64,000 nt of DNA from Prorocentrum cordatum (Eukaryota; Sar; Dinophyceae; Prorocentrales; Prorocentraceae), in assembly GCA_963575745.1 (NCBI GenBank), contig CAUYUJ010018864.1:129492-193491 (forward strand). The letters run 5' to 3'. Both the position numbers and the translations under genes were made by a program. Position 1 is the stretch's first letter. Each line of letters opens with the position of its first letter. Below the pieces are notes generated by a model, which saw nothing but the letters and a program-made list of their open reading frames with translations, did not search any database and had not been told where the DNA came from. Shown here in pieces: positions 41,291-53,492 of this stretch.

Positions 41291-44200
41291 AATTATAGCC
41301 GGAGTGCAGTATCCCCAAACAGGGTTTTTAGACCCACTGCGGCTTCCAAGGTCGATTGCGTGCCCGTCCAGTGCGTGCTGGCATGGCATGTTACAACATG
41401 CCTCTTTTTCCTCCTCCTCCACTTCCTCTTCATCCCGAACGGCATCTCGGAGCCCAAAGTTGCGAGGATGTCTCCAACGTAACGGGCTGGTCCACCTCGC
41501 GCGCGGCACTTCGGACCCCAGATTTGCGATTATGTCTCGGGCGAAACGTGCTGCGAGGAAGTCTCAGGCGAAACGGGCCGGACCACCTCGAGCGCGGCGT
41601 CTCAAAGCTCCGAGTTGCGGGGGCCTCCTGGGGCCTCGTGGTACCTCCTGGTGACCTCCTGGGGCTTCCTCCTGGGCCTCCTGTGGCATCCTGGACCCAC
41701 CTGGGGCTTCCTGAAGCCTCCTGGGGCTCCCAGGGGGGGATATCTAACATGTGGCCGTCGGGCTCCCCCCAAATGGGGGAGGGGCGCAAGAGCAGGAAAA
41801 ATCAACGAATCGGCACCGGATGTGTATTTACTTGACACGTTCTGATAGGGGGCCTCCTGGGGCCTCCTGGGAGCCTCCTGGGAATCTCCTGCGGACCCCT
41901 GGGGCCTGTCCTGGGCGTCCTGCGGCCTCCTGAAGCTCTCTGGGGCCTCCTGGGGCTCCCAGGGTCCCAGGGGGGATATGTAACATGTGGTCTTCTGGGC
42001 TCCAGGCTGGACCACCTCTTGCGCAGCATCCGAGAGCTCAGAGTTGCGAGAATGTCTTGTGCGAAACGGGCCGGGCCACCTTGCGCACGGCATCTCAAAG
42101 CTCAGAGTTACGAGGATGTCTCAGGCGAGATGGGCCGGACCACCTCGCGCAGGGCATCTCGGAGCCCAGAGTTGCGAGGATGTCTCCAGCGTAACAGGCT
42201 GGACCACCTCGCGCGCGGCATTTCGGACCCCAGAGTTGCGACGATGTCTCGGGCGAAACGTGCTGCGAGGAAGTCTCAGGCGAAACGGGCCGGACCACCT
42301 CGAGCGCGGCGTCTCAGAGCTCCGAGTTGCGGGGGCCTCCTGGGACCTCCTGGTGACCTCCTGGGGCTTCCTCCTGGGCCTCCTGTGGCCTCCTGGACCC
42401 CACCTGGGGTTTCCTGAAGCCTCTTGGGGCTCCCAGGGGGGGATATCTAACATGTGGCCGTCGGGCCCCCTCCAAAATGGAGGGGGGCCACAAGAGCAGG
42501 AAAAATAAACGAATCGACACCGGATGTGTATTACTTGACACGTTCTGATAAGGGGCCTCCTGGGGCCTCCTGGGAGCCTCCTGGGAATCTCCTGCGGACC
42601 CCTGGGGCTTGTCCTGGGCGTCCTGCGGCCTCCTGAAGCTCTCTGGGGCCTCCTGGGGCTCCCAGGGTCCCAAGGGGGATCTGTAACATGTGGTTTTCTG
42701 GGCCCCCAGGCTGGACCACCTCTTGCGCAGCATCTGAGAGCTCAGAGTTGCGAAAATGTCTTGTGGGCGTCCTGCGGCTTCCTCAGGCTCTCTGGGGCCT
42801 CCTGGGGCTCCCAGGGTCCCAGAGGGGATATGTAACATGTGGTCGTCTGGGCCCCCAGGCTGGACCACCTCTCGCGCGGCACCTGGGAGCTCAGAGTTGC
42901 GAGAATATCTTGTGCGAAACGGGCCGGACCAACTTGCGCACGGCATCTCAGAGATCAGAGTTGCAAGGATGTCTCAGGCGAGACGGGCCAGTGTCTCGGG
43001 CGAAACGTGCTGCGCGGAAGTCTCAGGCGAAACGGGCCGGAGCACCTCGAGTGCGGCGTCTCAGAGCTCCGAGTTGCGGGGGCCTCCTGGGGACCTCCTG
43101 GGGCTTCCTCCTGGGCTTCCTGCGGCCTCCTGAACTCCACCTGGGGCTTCCTGAAGCCTCTTGGGGCTCCCAGGGGGGATATCTAACCTGTGGCCGCTTG
43201 GGCCCCTCAAAATAAAGGGGCTTCCTCCTGGGGCTCCTGTGGCCTCCTGGACCCCACCTGGGGCTTCCTGAAGCCTCTTGGGGCTCCCAGGGGGTGATAT
43301 CTAACATGTGGCCGTCGGGCCCCCTCCAAAATGGAGGGGGGCCACAAGAGCAGGAAAAATCAACGAATCGACACCGGATGTGTATTCACTTGACACGTTC
43401 TGATAAGGGGCCTCCTGGGGCCTCCTGGGAGCCTCCTGGGAATCTCCTGCGGACCCCTGGGGCTTGTCCTGGGCGTCCTGCGGCCTCCTGAAGCTCTCTG
43501 GGGCCTCCTGGGGCTCCCAGGGTCCCAAGGGGGATCTGTAACATGTGGTCTTCTGGGCCCCCAGGCTGGACCACCTCTTGCGCGGCATCTGGGAGCTCAG
43601 AGTTGCGAGAATGTCTTGTGCGAAACAGGCCAGACCAACTTGCGCACGGCATCTCAGAGCTCAGAGTTGCGAGAATGTCTTGTGCGAAACGGGCCGGACC
43701 ACCTCGCGCAAGGCATCTCAGAGCTCAGAAGTTCGAGGATGTCTCAGGCGGGCTCCCAGGGCCCCAGGGAAGATATGTAACATGTGGTCTTCTGGGCCCC
43801 CAGGCTGGACCACCTCTTGCGCGGCATCTGGGAGCTCAGAGTTGTGAGAATGTCTTGTGCGAAACAGGCCGGACCACCTTGCGCACGGCATCTGAGCTCA
43901 GACTTGCGAGGATGTCTCAGGCGAGATGGGCCGGACCACCTCGCGCAAGGCATCTCAGAGCTCAGAAGTTCGAGGATGTCTCAGGCGAAACGGGCCAGAC
44001 CACCTCTCGCGCGGCATCTCCGAGGTTAGAGTTTCGAGGATGTCTCAGGCGAAATGGGCCGGACCACCTCGCGCAAGGCATCTCAGAGCTCAGAGTTTCG
44101 AGGATGTCTCAGGCGAAACGGCCCGGACCACCTCTCGCACGGCACCTCGGGGCTCAGAGTTTCGAGGATGTCTCAAGCGAAACGGCCCGGACCACCTCTC

Positions 44201-46082
44201 GCGCGGCGTCCCGGAGCGCAACTTTTCGAGGATGTCTCAGGCGAAACGGCCAATCCCAGCCAACTCAGAAACGAGAGTTGTGAGGATGTCTCAAGCGAAA
44301 CGGCCCGGGCCATCAAATTTTTGTGAGGATGTCTCTGCTCCGATTTCCCTCGGCCGGAGTTAGCTTCTACCACAACTGCACCCCGTTCAGCAAGCTGTTT
44401 GGGGAAAAATCGTGACGTCGGATGTCTGGGGAGGGCGGAAGGCAGTGCGCGCATGACGGATGCTGAGGCGGCAGAAACGACGACGGCGGGGGCGGGGAGG
44501 CGGAGGCAGAGGCGCAGCAGCGGGAGGCGGGAGGCGGGAGGAGGGAGGAGGGAAGAGGAACCAGGCGGGAAGTGGGAAGAGGGAGGCGGGAGAAGGAATG
44601 AGAGAGGTTGTGATTGGAGCTCCTGTGCTACGAAACGTCTCAGGCAGAATGGGCCAGACCATCTCGCGCGCAACATCTTCGAGCCTCGCATTGCGAGGAT
44701 GGCTCAATCGAAACGGGCCGGACCACCTCGCGAGCGACATCTTGGAGCTCAGTATTGGAAGGATGTCTCAAACGAAACGGGCCGGACAATCTTTCGCACA
44801 CGTTTTGACAAGTCCACATCGCACTCGCTTCCCGTTAGGTCCTCTCCTGCAACTCCCTTCCTTCTCCCTCCTCCTCCTCCTCCTCCTCCCTCCTCCTCCT
44901 CCTCCTCCTCCTCCTCCTCCTCCTCCCCCTCCTCCTGCCTGCTCCCTCATGCACATCATCCGCCTCCTCCTTCTCCCTTCCATATCCTTCTCCTTCTCCT
45001 CCTCCTCCCTCCTCCTCCTTCTCCTCCTCCTCCTCCTCGACCTCCTCTTCATCCCGAACGGCATCTCGGAGCCTAGAGTTGCGAGGATGTCTCCAGCGTA
45101 ACGGGCTGGACCACCTCGCGCGCGGCATCTCGGACCCCAGAGTTGCGACGATTTCTCGGGCAAACGTGCTGCGAGGAAGTCTCAGGCGAAACGGGCCGGA
45201 CCACCTCGAGCGCGGCGTCTCAGAGCTCCGAGTTGCGGGAGCCTCCTGGTGCCTCCTGGGGCCTCCTGGGGACCTCGTGGGGTTTCCTCCCGGGCCTCCT
45301 GTGGCCTCCTGAACTCCAAAGCCTCTTGGGGCTCCCAGGGGGGATATCTAACCTGTGGCCGTTTGGGCCTCTCCAAATGGAGGGGGGGGCACAAGAGCAG
45401 GAAGAATCAACGAATCGGCACCATATGTGTATTAACTTGACACGTTCTGATAGGCGGCCTCCTGGGGCCTCCTGGGAACCTCCTAGGGATCTCCTGGGGA
45501 CTCCTGGGGCCTGTCCCTCCTCCTGCCTGCTCCCTCATGCACATCATCCGCCTTATCCTTCTCCCTTCCATCTCCTCCTCCTCCTCCTCCTCCTCCTCCT
45601 CCACCTCCTCTTCATCCCAAACGGCATCTCGGAGCCCAAAGTTGCGAGGATGTCTCCAGCGTAACGGGCTGGACCACCTCGCGCGCGGCATCTCGGACCC
45701 CAGAGTTGCGACGATGTCTCTGGCGAAACGTGGTGCGAGGAAGTCTCAGGCGAAACGGGCCGGACCACCTCGAGCGCGGCGTCTCAGAGCTCCGAGTTGC
45801 GGGGGCCTCCTGGGGCCTCCTGGGGCCTCCTGGGGACCTCCTGGGGCTTCCTCCTGGGCCTCCTGTGGCCTCCTGAACTCCACCTGGGGTTTCCTGAAGC
45901 CTCTTGGGGCTCCCAGGGGGGATATCAAACCTGTGGCCGTTTGGGCCTCTCCAAATGGAGGGGGGGGGCACAAGAGCATGAAGAATCAACGAATCGACAC
46001 CGGATGTGTATTAATTTGACACGTTCTGATAGGCGGCCTCCTGGGGCCTCCTGGGAGCCTCCTGGGAATCTCCTGGAGACCC
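41291..46082. repeat. Composite satellite block B
   Basis: Begins with the same leader as block A (ATTATAGCCGGAGTGCAGTA ... GGCATGGCATGTTA) and contains the same modules. The long 64-bp arrays are at 42000-42300 and 43560-44330, followed by the terminal segment and the internal 44345-44810 piece shared with block A. It ends mid-module at CTCCTGGAGACCCC, directly abutting the truncated integrase of the Copia-like element. Confidence 0.93.
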
Positions 46083-46636
46083 CACGTGGTTCCCTGAAAC
46101 TCCAGATAGAAGAGGTCCACTCCGACGATGTGATTAAATCGAAACGTTCTAGGAAACGCCACTTTCCGATGGGCTCCCGATCGAGATCTCTCGGCACAGT
46201 CGGAGCACGCAAATTCACGGCGCACCCATCTGATGAGTCGTTGCTTCGCTCCCCCGGCCCGGAGCACTCGGACAAACTTGCGATTGTCGGGATGTCCCAT
46301 GTTGCAATGAAGCTTGTAAATCTGCCGTTTCTCGTCCTCGGAGGGCCCCGGGTCGGGTGGTTCACTCCCAGGACCGTCCGGCTTGGCCCTCTTGGAGGGC
46401 CTTGTCTCTGGCTCGTCGTCATTTTCGCCAGAGGCGTCGGGGCCCCCGGCTTCCGCAGCACCAACATCGTCACCTTCCGCCAGCTCCGCCCAGGTAGCCT
46501 GTCGGGATTGGGAAGCCCCGGACCAATGTTCAGAGACGGCCCAGGCCACGGTTCTGACGAAGGCGGGTGGATACCGGCCCGCTCGAGTGGTCACTGAACC
46601 TCCCTCGAGCACCGCGTGCTCGTGACCCCCATGCAC
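46083..46636 (-). CDS. Integrase N-terminus of the Copia-like element, truncated
   Basis: VHGGHEHAVLEGG leads to the H2C2 zinc-binding domain YKLHCNMGHPDNRKFVRVLR ... FACSDCAERSRSG, then FNHIVGVDLFYLEFQGTTW, containing the first catalytic Asp. The frame then runs into satellite block B, so the remaining DDE residues are missing. Confidence 0.75.
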
Positions 46637-46641
46637 AGATG

Positions 46642-47450
46642 TCAGTCCAACAGGCGAAGGGTGTGTGGGTGGTTCGACAGAATGCCGGTCGGCTTCTTGT
46701 TAAGTCCTCGGGCGTCTACTTGCAAGCCGAACTGGCACATATCAACTCTAATCCGCTGCACCCCCGGGAGTCCCCAGACACACTTCAGCACGAAAGTCCC
46801 CCATGATGAGGCGTAGAGGGGGTGTTCGAACGCGAAGTAGCGTCCGTGACGTACCTGATATGACGCGATCTCCATGCAGAGTATCAGATCCCGAAGCCCC
46901 TCGGACATCAGTCGATCCCAGTCGGCCAGATCCATCCGATCACGATTGATTCGATTTATGGCCGAGAACGCACGACATTCGGAACACAACCATATCATCT
47001 CCGGGCGATCGGATCGGATGGCTCTCCACAGCTGCTCCACGTCCTTCTTACTTGAGGAGTCCCATCCTACCTTGCGGTCCCACGAGGACCTCACTCCTAA
47101 AGGGGCCCCCAGCTTCTCGACCACTGGGGCCATGCGAGGAGGAGAGAAGACCTCCATAAACGCCACCCTGGACCTGGAGCTGCGACTCGACGTGACAAAG
47201 GAGCCTTCCCCGAGACACCCGGTCGCCTTGGCAGCTGCCTCGCCGAGAGCTTTCCTAACTCGAGAGCCGCAGGCGACCTCATGGTCGTCATTAGTCAGAT
47301 CCCCATCGAGCCACTCGAGGCCCACGAGACCTTCTTTGGAGGAGGAGGTTGGAGAGGACAGATGACATGTTCGGACGCTCTCACGAGCGCCGGCGTCAGA
47401 AGCAGTGCACGCGCAGCCGGAAAAGGCCTGAGCAAATCCCTGCGTTACAG
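46642..47450 (-). CDS. Methyltransferase-like segment of the Copia-like element
   Basis: FMEVFSPPRMAPVVEKLGAP, then DRKVGWDSSSKKDVEQLWRA, PEMIWLCSECRAFSAINRIN, RHGRYFAFEHPLYASSWGTF, RVDMCQFGLQV and KKPTGILSNHPHTLRLLD. This pattern (E-x-F/S-P near the start, a P-C-T-like turn and E-H-P) recalls class I, DNA-cytosine-methyltransferase-like domains present in dinoflagellate Copia polyproteins. Here the expected PC is EC. It terminates at TGA 46644-46642; a one-base backward shift leads directly into the integrase frame. Confidence 0.55.
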
Positions 47451-47528
47451 CTCTGGTGCCTCGCCCTGAGCCGCAGTGAGTTGCTGGCAACTCTGGAGTC
47501 GTCCTCGCACCTGGAGGCGCCTCTGCAC

Positions 47529-49226
47529 CTAGATCTCGGTGCTCCCGGCCTCGTCGACCACCTCCCAGGGCACCTCGACCTCCTGCCCGCTCGCTGGCTG
47601 CTGCACCTCGGTCGCAGAGGTGGTCGTCGTGGGGTGGTCGGCCTCGGCTCCCGACGACGTTGCACCCGCCTGTGAGCCCGAAGCCTCCGCCTGGCTGCTC
47701 GCCGCCTGGTTGTTGGCCATGTGCACCAGGCCCATCACCGCTGTGCCGATCTCGACGACCATGTGGGTGAGCTGCGCCACTGCCTGCTCCAAGTTCGAGA
47801 CCGAGATCGACTTCGCACTCATGTGATTCGAGGTCTCGTCGATCACGTCGCCCATCGGCTCCAAGCCCTCGAGGATGCGGCGAATGCGCACCACTCCCTG
47901 GAAGATCTGCTGCATCCCTTCCTCGACTTGGCTGGGGTTCTGGAGCTGATGACGCGAGTACTCCCCGATCTGCTCCACGATCTCGCGAACTCGCACGAGC
48001 TGCTGCATGCCCTCTGGGATCTAGTACAGGTGCCACTGCAGGGTGTTGAGGTAGCCGTTCAGGTCGTTCACCGTCTGAAGCGCCGCCGTCCCCGCCTGGA
48101 AGCCGGGGTTCTGCTCCAGGGCCCGCACCGCCCGGTCCGCCGAGTCTGCTGCGCGACGAGCTGCTTGAGCAGCGGACTCTGGTCGCTCTGCGGGCACATC
48201 TCCATCCTGCCGGTCGCTTCGCCTCACGAACGTGCCATCGATCTTCTTGCCGCAGAATCGGCACTTCTTGCCGGAGCCATATTGGTTGCCATACCCGATG
48301 AGCTCCGAGTGATTGCAGAACGGAGGCGGCTTGGACGGTAGCCGAGCCCTCTCTGGCATGGCCTTTACCTTTGGCGGAGGGAGTCCGTGCACTGGTCCAG
48401 TAGGTGCCGCCGCAGCTGCTGGTACTGCCGCAGGCGCTGTAGCTCCTTGACTGTGGTTCGTCATGCCTTGGTCCACGGCCATCTCTGGCGTGGCTCGGTC
48501 CTCGTTGTCGCCGTGGCTGGTCCCTGGAGGCACCCCTGGGTTCGGCGAGCCTTGGTCCCCCGAGGCCGGAGGCGGCAACACCCTCGATGACCCCTGTGTC
48601 TGAGGATTCTGTCCCACCAGGCCCTGAGAAGCCTGCGGTTGGGACGCCTGCGTCATCGCTGCCTGAGGAGGGGGCCACGCCATCGCTGCCCCTGCCGCTC
48701 CCCGCAGCACGGGCTGGGGCATTCCGCTCGAGGCGGCTGCTGGGTTCGCACCCGGAGGAGGGTGTAGCGGCGGAGGCGGCGGGTGCATCAACATCTGCTG
48801 ATACTCGGCCGTCAGTAGCGGTGTCCCGTCCGCCAAGTGGCCCACGATCGCGTTGCTGGGGATGCCCGCCGGTCCGGCGCGGGCAACTGCCTGAGCCCAC
48901 GTCATCCGCTGAAGAGGAACTTGACTTGGTACGCCTGGCTGCTGAGGCGCTGCTGTCGTCTGCGGCCGACCCGGGGTTGGCACTGGTGTTGCTTCCGCAC
49001 GGGCCTGCTCCTCCGAGATTCGACGCTGCACCTCCTCGTCCCGCCCCTCCGGGACAGTCCAGGCCAGTGGGCCCTGCGGAGGACCCTCCGCCGGGTCCCC
49101 GTCCTCGTAGGTGTCGTTGTCGTTGTTGTCGCCTGCGGGCGTCGGAGCACCGACGCCTCGGAACCTGGGAGCTGCTCGGACCTGCTGGACCAGCGCCATG
49201 CTCCACAGGAGGCAGAGGATGCCCAT
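47529..49226 (-). CDS. Cys-rich middle region of the Copia-like element, one internal stop
   Basis: From ATG 49226 (MGILCLLWSMALVQQVRAAP) the frame is Pro/Gln/Ala-rich, then has a Cys motif C-x-H...GYGNQYGSGKKCRFCGKKID near 48320-48240, of a type I know between protease and integrase in dinoflagellate Copia elements. A single TAG at 48023-48021 interrupts it (TLQWHLY, stop, IPEGMQQLVRV). The frame then continues to 47529 with helical sequence (RVREIVEQIGEYSRHQLQNP). Confidence 0.6.
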
Positions 49227-49303
49227 CTCTGCTGGGACGATGGGCCTCGATGTTAGCCCGTGGGCTGGGTATGCGTGAAAGCCTGAAAGTCTTTCGCCTG
49301 AGA

Positions 49304-49326
49304 CTCGAGCCGAAAAAGGCTACGGA
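49304..49326 (-). other. Spliced-leader relic within the retroelement
   Basis: The minus strand reads TCCGTAGCC, TTTTT, CGGCTCGAG: it matches the dinoflagellate SL (T/A/G-CCGTAGCCATTTTGGCTCAAG) except for two substitutions and one inserted base. An open frame (ATG 49226) begins 78 bases downstream on the same strand. Confidence 0.6.
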
Positions 49327-49439
49327 AAGAATGCATGCCGGGCCCCGCGGGCCCATGATGGCATCGAGAGCTCCGGTCTCCCCGTGGTCTCCGGCGTGAT
49401 GGACCTTAGCGTGACAAAACGATCCTGAGCCCGTTGCCT

Positions 49440-51972
49440 GTTCGAGGCGGGCCCGCTGAGCCCAGGACCCGATGAGTAGGATAAGGAGGGTAAGGACGAG
49501 CGATGCGAGCGAGCACGTGAAATTGTAGAGCCCCTGGCGGTTACCGAACTCCGATCTGCTCGACATCCTCCTGGACCTGGTACCTGGCCTAGTCGAACGA
49601 AACCTGGACCTGCTTCTGTGGAGGAGGAGGTTGAGGGAGATCATGTAACTCGCAATCGTTCCGTCAGCCAGCATCTTCGGAGGCTTCCCATTACCAAGTG
49701 CGAATGAGCTCTCCGTGAGAAAAGGGTATCGCTTCAGAGCTGAGGCTGGCACGGCCGCAGGCTCCTCGAGCGGTCGGACGATCTCGACCATCCGATGCCC
49801 AGAGCCTAAACGCGTCATGTCTACTGTGGTCCGCAAAGCTCCTGACCGCAACTTGTTCCTCGGCAGATCAATGACACTCTCGAGAAACTCAAGCAAATTC
49901 ACGCTGAGAATGTGCGGCACAGACTCTCCAAGGACGGTGGTATCTATGATACCGAAAACTCCGCCGAGGCACAGGGGAAAGAGCACAGCACTGATCACCT
50001 TGGCAGCGCCTCCTACACCGTGCGCTCCTCGAACGTGGGCACGGTGCTCTGGAGGTATCTCTACGAAACGAAGGCCGTGCACCGCGAGCGCCTCGGACTC
50101 GCGGTTGAGAGCCTCCACGCCCACCAGGTCGGTGCCGGCGCCGGGGTCGATGAGACCCTGAGTGGAGGACGCGGCCAAAAACACCGAGTTGCTCGTGATC
50201 TCCTCCTCGACCTCACGCCAGGCGGGTGCACTCCAGCCGTCCATCGTGTTGGAAGCCACTCCCTCGAACATGTACGCCGAGGCACTGCGCCGAGGAGGAG
50301 GAGGTCTCCTGCCGCCTACGTCCTTCTTGGCTGCCTCCTTCTTGGCTCCGCCGGCATTGGGGCACTCACGTCCCCAGTGCCCCTTCTCGTGACACAGCTT
50401 GCACTTGGTGACCTTCATCAGCTGTTCCTGCGTCAAGAAGCGTCTCCGCCCGGGTGGAGGCCTTCGTCCAGCTCCGCCTCCGCGCTCAGGTCGGTCTCGC
50501 CTCATCCTGCCTCGGCCCTCCGGCCTGGGAGGAGGCAGTCCTCCTCCGCCTCGGCCCTTGGAGCCGAAGTACTCTCGATCACGGCGTGCAGCTCGCTTCA
50601 GATCTTTGTTCTGCTTCCAAGAGCGGTTGTTCGTCAACTCCGCCATGACCAGCTCGATGTCGTCTTCGCCGACGTCCATGTCGTCGATCTCCGCCATCAG
50701 CGCCTCGACGTCCTCCTGATCCAGCTCGTCGCTGCCCTCGTCGCCCTCGTCGTAGTAGTCCTCGTCGGCCTCTTCCTCCTGGTGACTGCCACCGTCGTGA
50801 AACCGACCTGCTGACCGACCGAGGTGAGTTGAGGAGGAGGGAGGAGACTGAAAACCAGGAAAGGTGTCAGAGCGTGCGCCCGGACCTGAGTCGTCAGGAG
50901 ATGCCGACGTCGCCAGCATGCTGCCTGGCCCGGCCTTGCCCAGCAGCAGCTTCTCGGTTCCGACCGAGGAGTCGAGCTGGCGCAGCGCCCACTTCACGTT
51001 GTGGTACGTGAGGTCGCCGCGCGTCAGCGTCCGGAGGTTCTGGATGCCCTGAGGAGTCAGGTTCGCGCCTTCCTCCAAGAACAGCCCCTTCAGCTTGTCG
51101 GACATCCAGAGGTCGTGTCCCTCGGCCTCGGTGTACTCCGCCTCACGGCGGCTCACGAACTGGGTCAGCGTCTCGTTCTTGGGGTCCCGAACGGCGTCGT
51201 ACAGCGCCTTTCGCCCAGCTCGCCGAAGCTCATCTCCTTCCCGTTCGCCTATCATGAGGTCCATTCTCTTGAGAATGATGTCCAGCCACTTGCTCGATGT
51301 TAGATCATCATCTGGTATATCCTCGAACCTGGCCTGCATCGACCACTCGAACAAGCGCATGAATTTTTCTGATCTGCGCCACACGGCTACGTCCGTATTG
51401 TCATTCCATCTCTTGATCGAGCGCTTCCACTGCCGATAGTGTGCCCAGCCCGGCCACGCGGGTGGATCCGTGTAGTCTCCGCGGCCACCTGTCCAGCTGC
51501 TCGATTCCCACCAGCCATTCCACTTCCGATCCTTCCAGTCGGAGGTGTCGTTCCAGTCCGGGGTGTCCTTCCAGCCCTCGGACTTGTCCTTCTGATCCTT
51601 CCAGCCTTCTCGCCAGCCAGTCGTCGTCTCTCCTGCTGCGCTGTCTCTTGGCTGCGAGTCGGCCGGCCGTCCGTGTCCACTGGCCCACGGGTCGTCCTGG
51701 TCAACCCATGGGTCTCGCTGCTGCTGCTGCTGACCAAAATGGTCTCTGATGGTCTGCTTGACCATGCTCTGGACGCTCTTCAAGAGGGCGTCCGTGTCTA
51801 TGCCCGCGCCTGCCCTCGGAGCCGCTGCAGGTGATGTCCCCGGCGCCCCTGCCGAAGATCCTGCAGCCGTCTGCCCCGCTGGTCGCGCCTCAGCGGCGCT
51901 GCTGCCCGCTGGGACACCCTCGGCCCTTCTCGTCGCCATACTCGCGAATGTGTCGTCATCCTCCGCGGGCAT
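49440..51972 (-). CDS. Gag-protease part of the Copia-like element
   Basis: From ATG 51972. A Gln/Asp/Trp/Lys-rich N-terminus with repeated WKD motifs; gag helical core (SEKFMRLFEWSMQARFEDIP, LTSSKWLDIILKRMDLMIGE); acidic linker; Arg/Pro-rich stretch; CCHC knuckle CKLCHEKGHWGREC (about residues 524-537 from this start); retropepsin-like GLIDPGAGTDLVG with the distal HILSVNLLEFLESVIDLP. The usual D-T/S-G is D-P-G here, which would probably impair catalysis. A hydrophobic run (FTCSLASLVLTLLILLIGSW) near the end resembles a membrane segment but is probably decayed sequence. Confidence 0.8.
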
Positions 51973-52255
51973 TCGCCGTGGATCCTCCACCGCTCAGCGG
52001 TGCGAGCGGAACCTGGCCCAAGGCGCGCGAGCGCGGGCGCCCGGCCGTCACGGCCTCGCGCCTTTGCCCATGGATGGCCCCGGGCCCGATCCCGCTCCGC
52101 TACCAACTGTGGCAGCAGGAGAGGAAAGCGAAATGTTTTCCCTTGAGCCGTAAGTGGAACGGACGTCACACATGATGGTCCTTTGACCATCTGTCCCTGA
52201 GTGAAACGCATATGCTAAACCTATGTCGCAAAATATGGTCCCCAGCAACAGAGGG

Positions 52256-53173
52256 AGGGTCCCCGAGGGCGGGGGGTGGGCCGGGAGGGTGGCCCGGGAG
52301 GGTCCCCGAGGGTGGGCCTGCGCAAGCGCGACGGGAGGAGGAGGAGGGAGGAGGAGGGAGAGAGGGGGGAGGAGGGATGCACCATGGAGGGAGGACGGCC
52401 CGGGAGGGTGGCCCGGGAGGATGGCCCGGGAGGGTGGCCCGCGAAGGTGGCCTTGGAGGGTGGCCCGGGAGGGTGGCCCGGGAGGGTGGCCCGGGAGGGT
52501 GGCGCGGGAGGGTGGCCCGGGAGGGTGGCGCGGGGAGGGTGGCCCGGGGAGGCGGGATGGCCCGGGAGGGTGGCCCGGGAGGTGGCCCGGGGTGGTGGCC
52601 CGGGAGGGTGGCCCGGGAGGGTAGCCCGGGAGAGTTGCCCCAGGAGGGTGGCCCGGGAGGGTGGCCCGGATGGGTTTCCGGGTGTGGCCGGGAAGGTAGG
52701 CCCGGGAGAGTGGCCCGGGAGGGTGGCCCGGGAGGATGGCCGGGGAGGGTCTCCGAGGGTGGGGCCCGGGAGGGTGGCGCCCAGGAGGGTGGCCCAGGAA
52801 GGTAATCTTGGGAGGGTGGCCCGGGAGGGTCCCCGGGGGTGGGCCCGGGAAGGTGGCCCGGGATGGTGGCGCCCAGGAGGGTGGCGCGGGAGGGTGGCCC
52901 GGGAGTGCAGCCCGGGAGGGTGGGCCCGGGTGGCCCGGGAGGGTGGCTGGAGGGTGGGCCCGGGAGGGTGGGGCCCGGGAGGGTGGCCGGGGAGGGTGGC
53001 CCGGGAGGGTGGCCCGGCAGGGTGGGCCCGGGACGGTGGGCCTGGGAGGGTGGCCCGGGAGGGTGGGCCCGGGAGGGTGGCCCGGGAAGGTGGCCTGGGA
53101 GGGTGGCCCGCGTGGGTCGGCCCGGGAGGGTGGGCCCGGGAGGGTGAGCCCGGGAGGGTGCCCGGGAGGGTCC
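52256..53173. repeat. G-rich minisatellite, site 3
   Basis: The GGCCCGGGAGGGT unit again, about 0.9 kb, interrupted at 52320-52395 by unrelated GGAGGAGGGA sequence. It lies directly upstream of the Copia-like gag. Confidence 0.97.
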
Positions 53174-53413
53174 CAGAGCATCAACAACAATAAGATCTTA
53201 CGGGGGCCGTAAGATATACGGGCATTCAAGAACTCATAATTAAGGGATGTGCCTTTAAAATTCCCCTTGCCATTCTCAAGCGTTGTTTTCAGTTGCTCTC
53301 GTCGCCGCGACTGGTCTTTCTCAGAAAACTAGGTAGTACCCCCGTTTGAATCCACCCGCTTCTCTTGCTGAGATCCCAGTGATGAGTGATGAGTGATGAT
53401 GAGTGATGATGAG

Positions 53414-53492
<79 letters not shown>

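Larger units (their letters stand above)
46083..51972 (-). mobile_element. Truncated Copia-like retroelement (gag, protease, Cys-rich, MTase-like, start of integrase)
   Basis: Domain order on the minus strand: gag core and CCHC knuckle (51.4-50.35 kb), protease (50.15 kb), Cys-rich segment (48.3 kb), methyltransferase-like segment (47.16-46.65 kb), integrase zinc-binding domain (46.35-46.2 kb) and the first catalytic-core strand. Integrase core, reverse transcriptase and RNase H are absent: the element stops at satellite block B. Long terminal repeats were not identified. Reading frame changes at about 49.4, 47.5 and 46.64 kb, and there is one internal stop, so it is inactive. Confidence 0.8.

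Noticed and set aside
49912-50814. 300-codon plus-strand ORF opposite gag-protease
   Set aside because: Antisense shadow of a recognisable gag/zinc-knuckle/protease frame.
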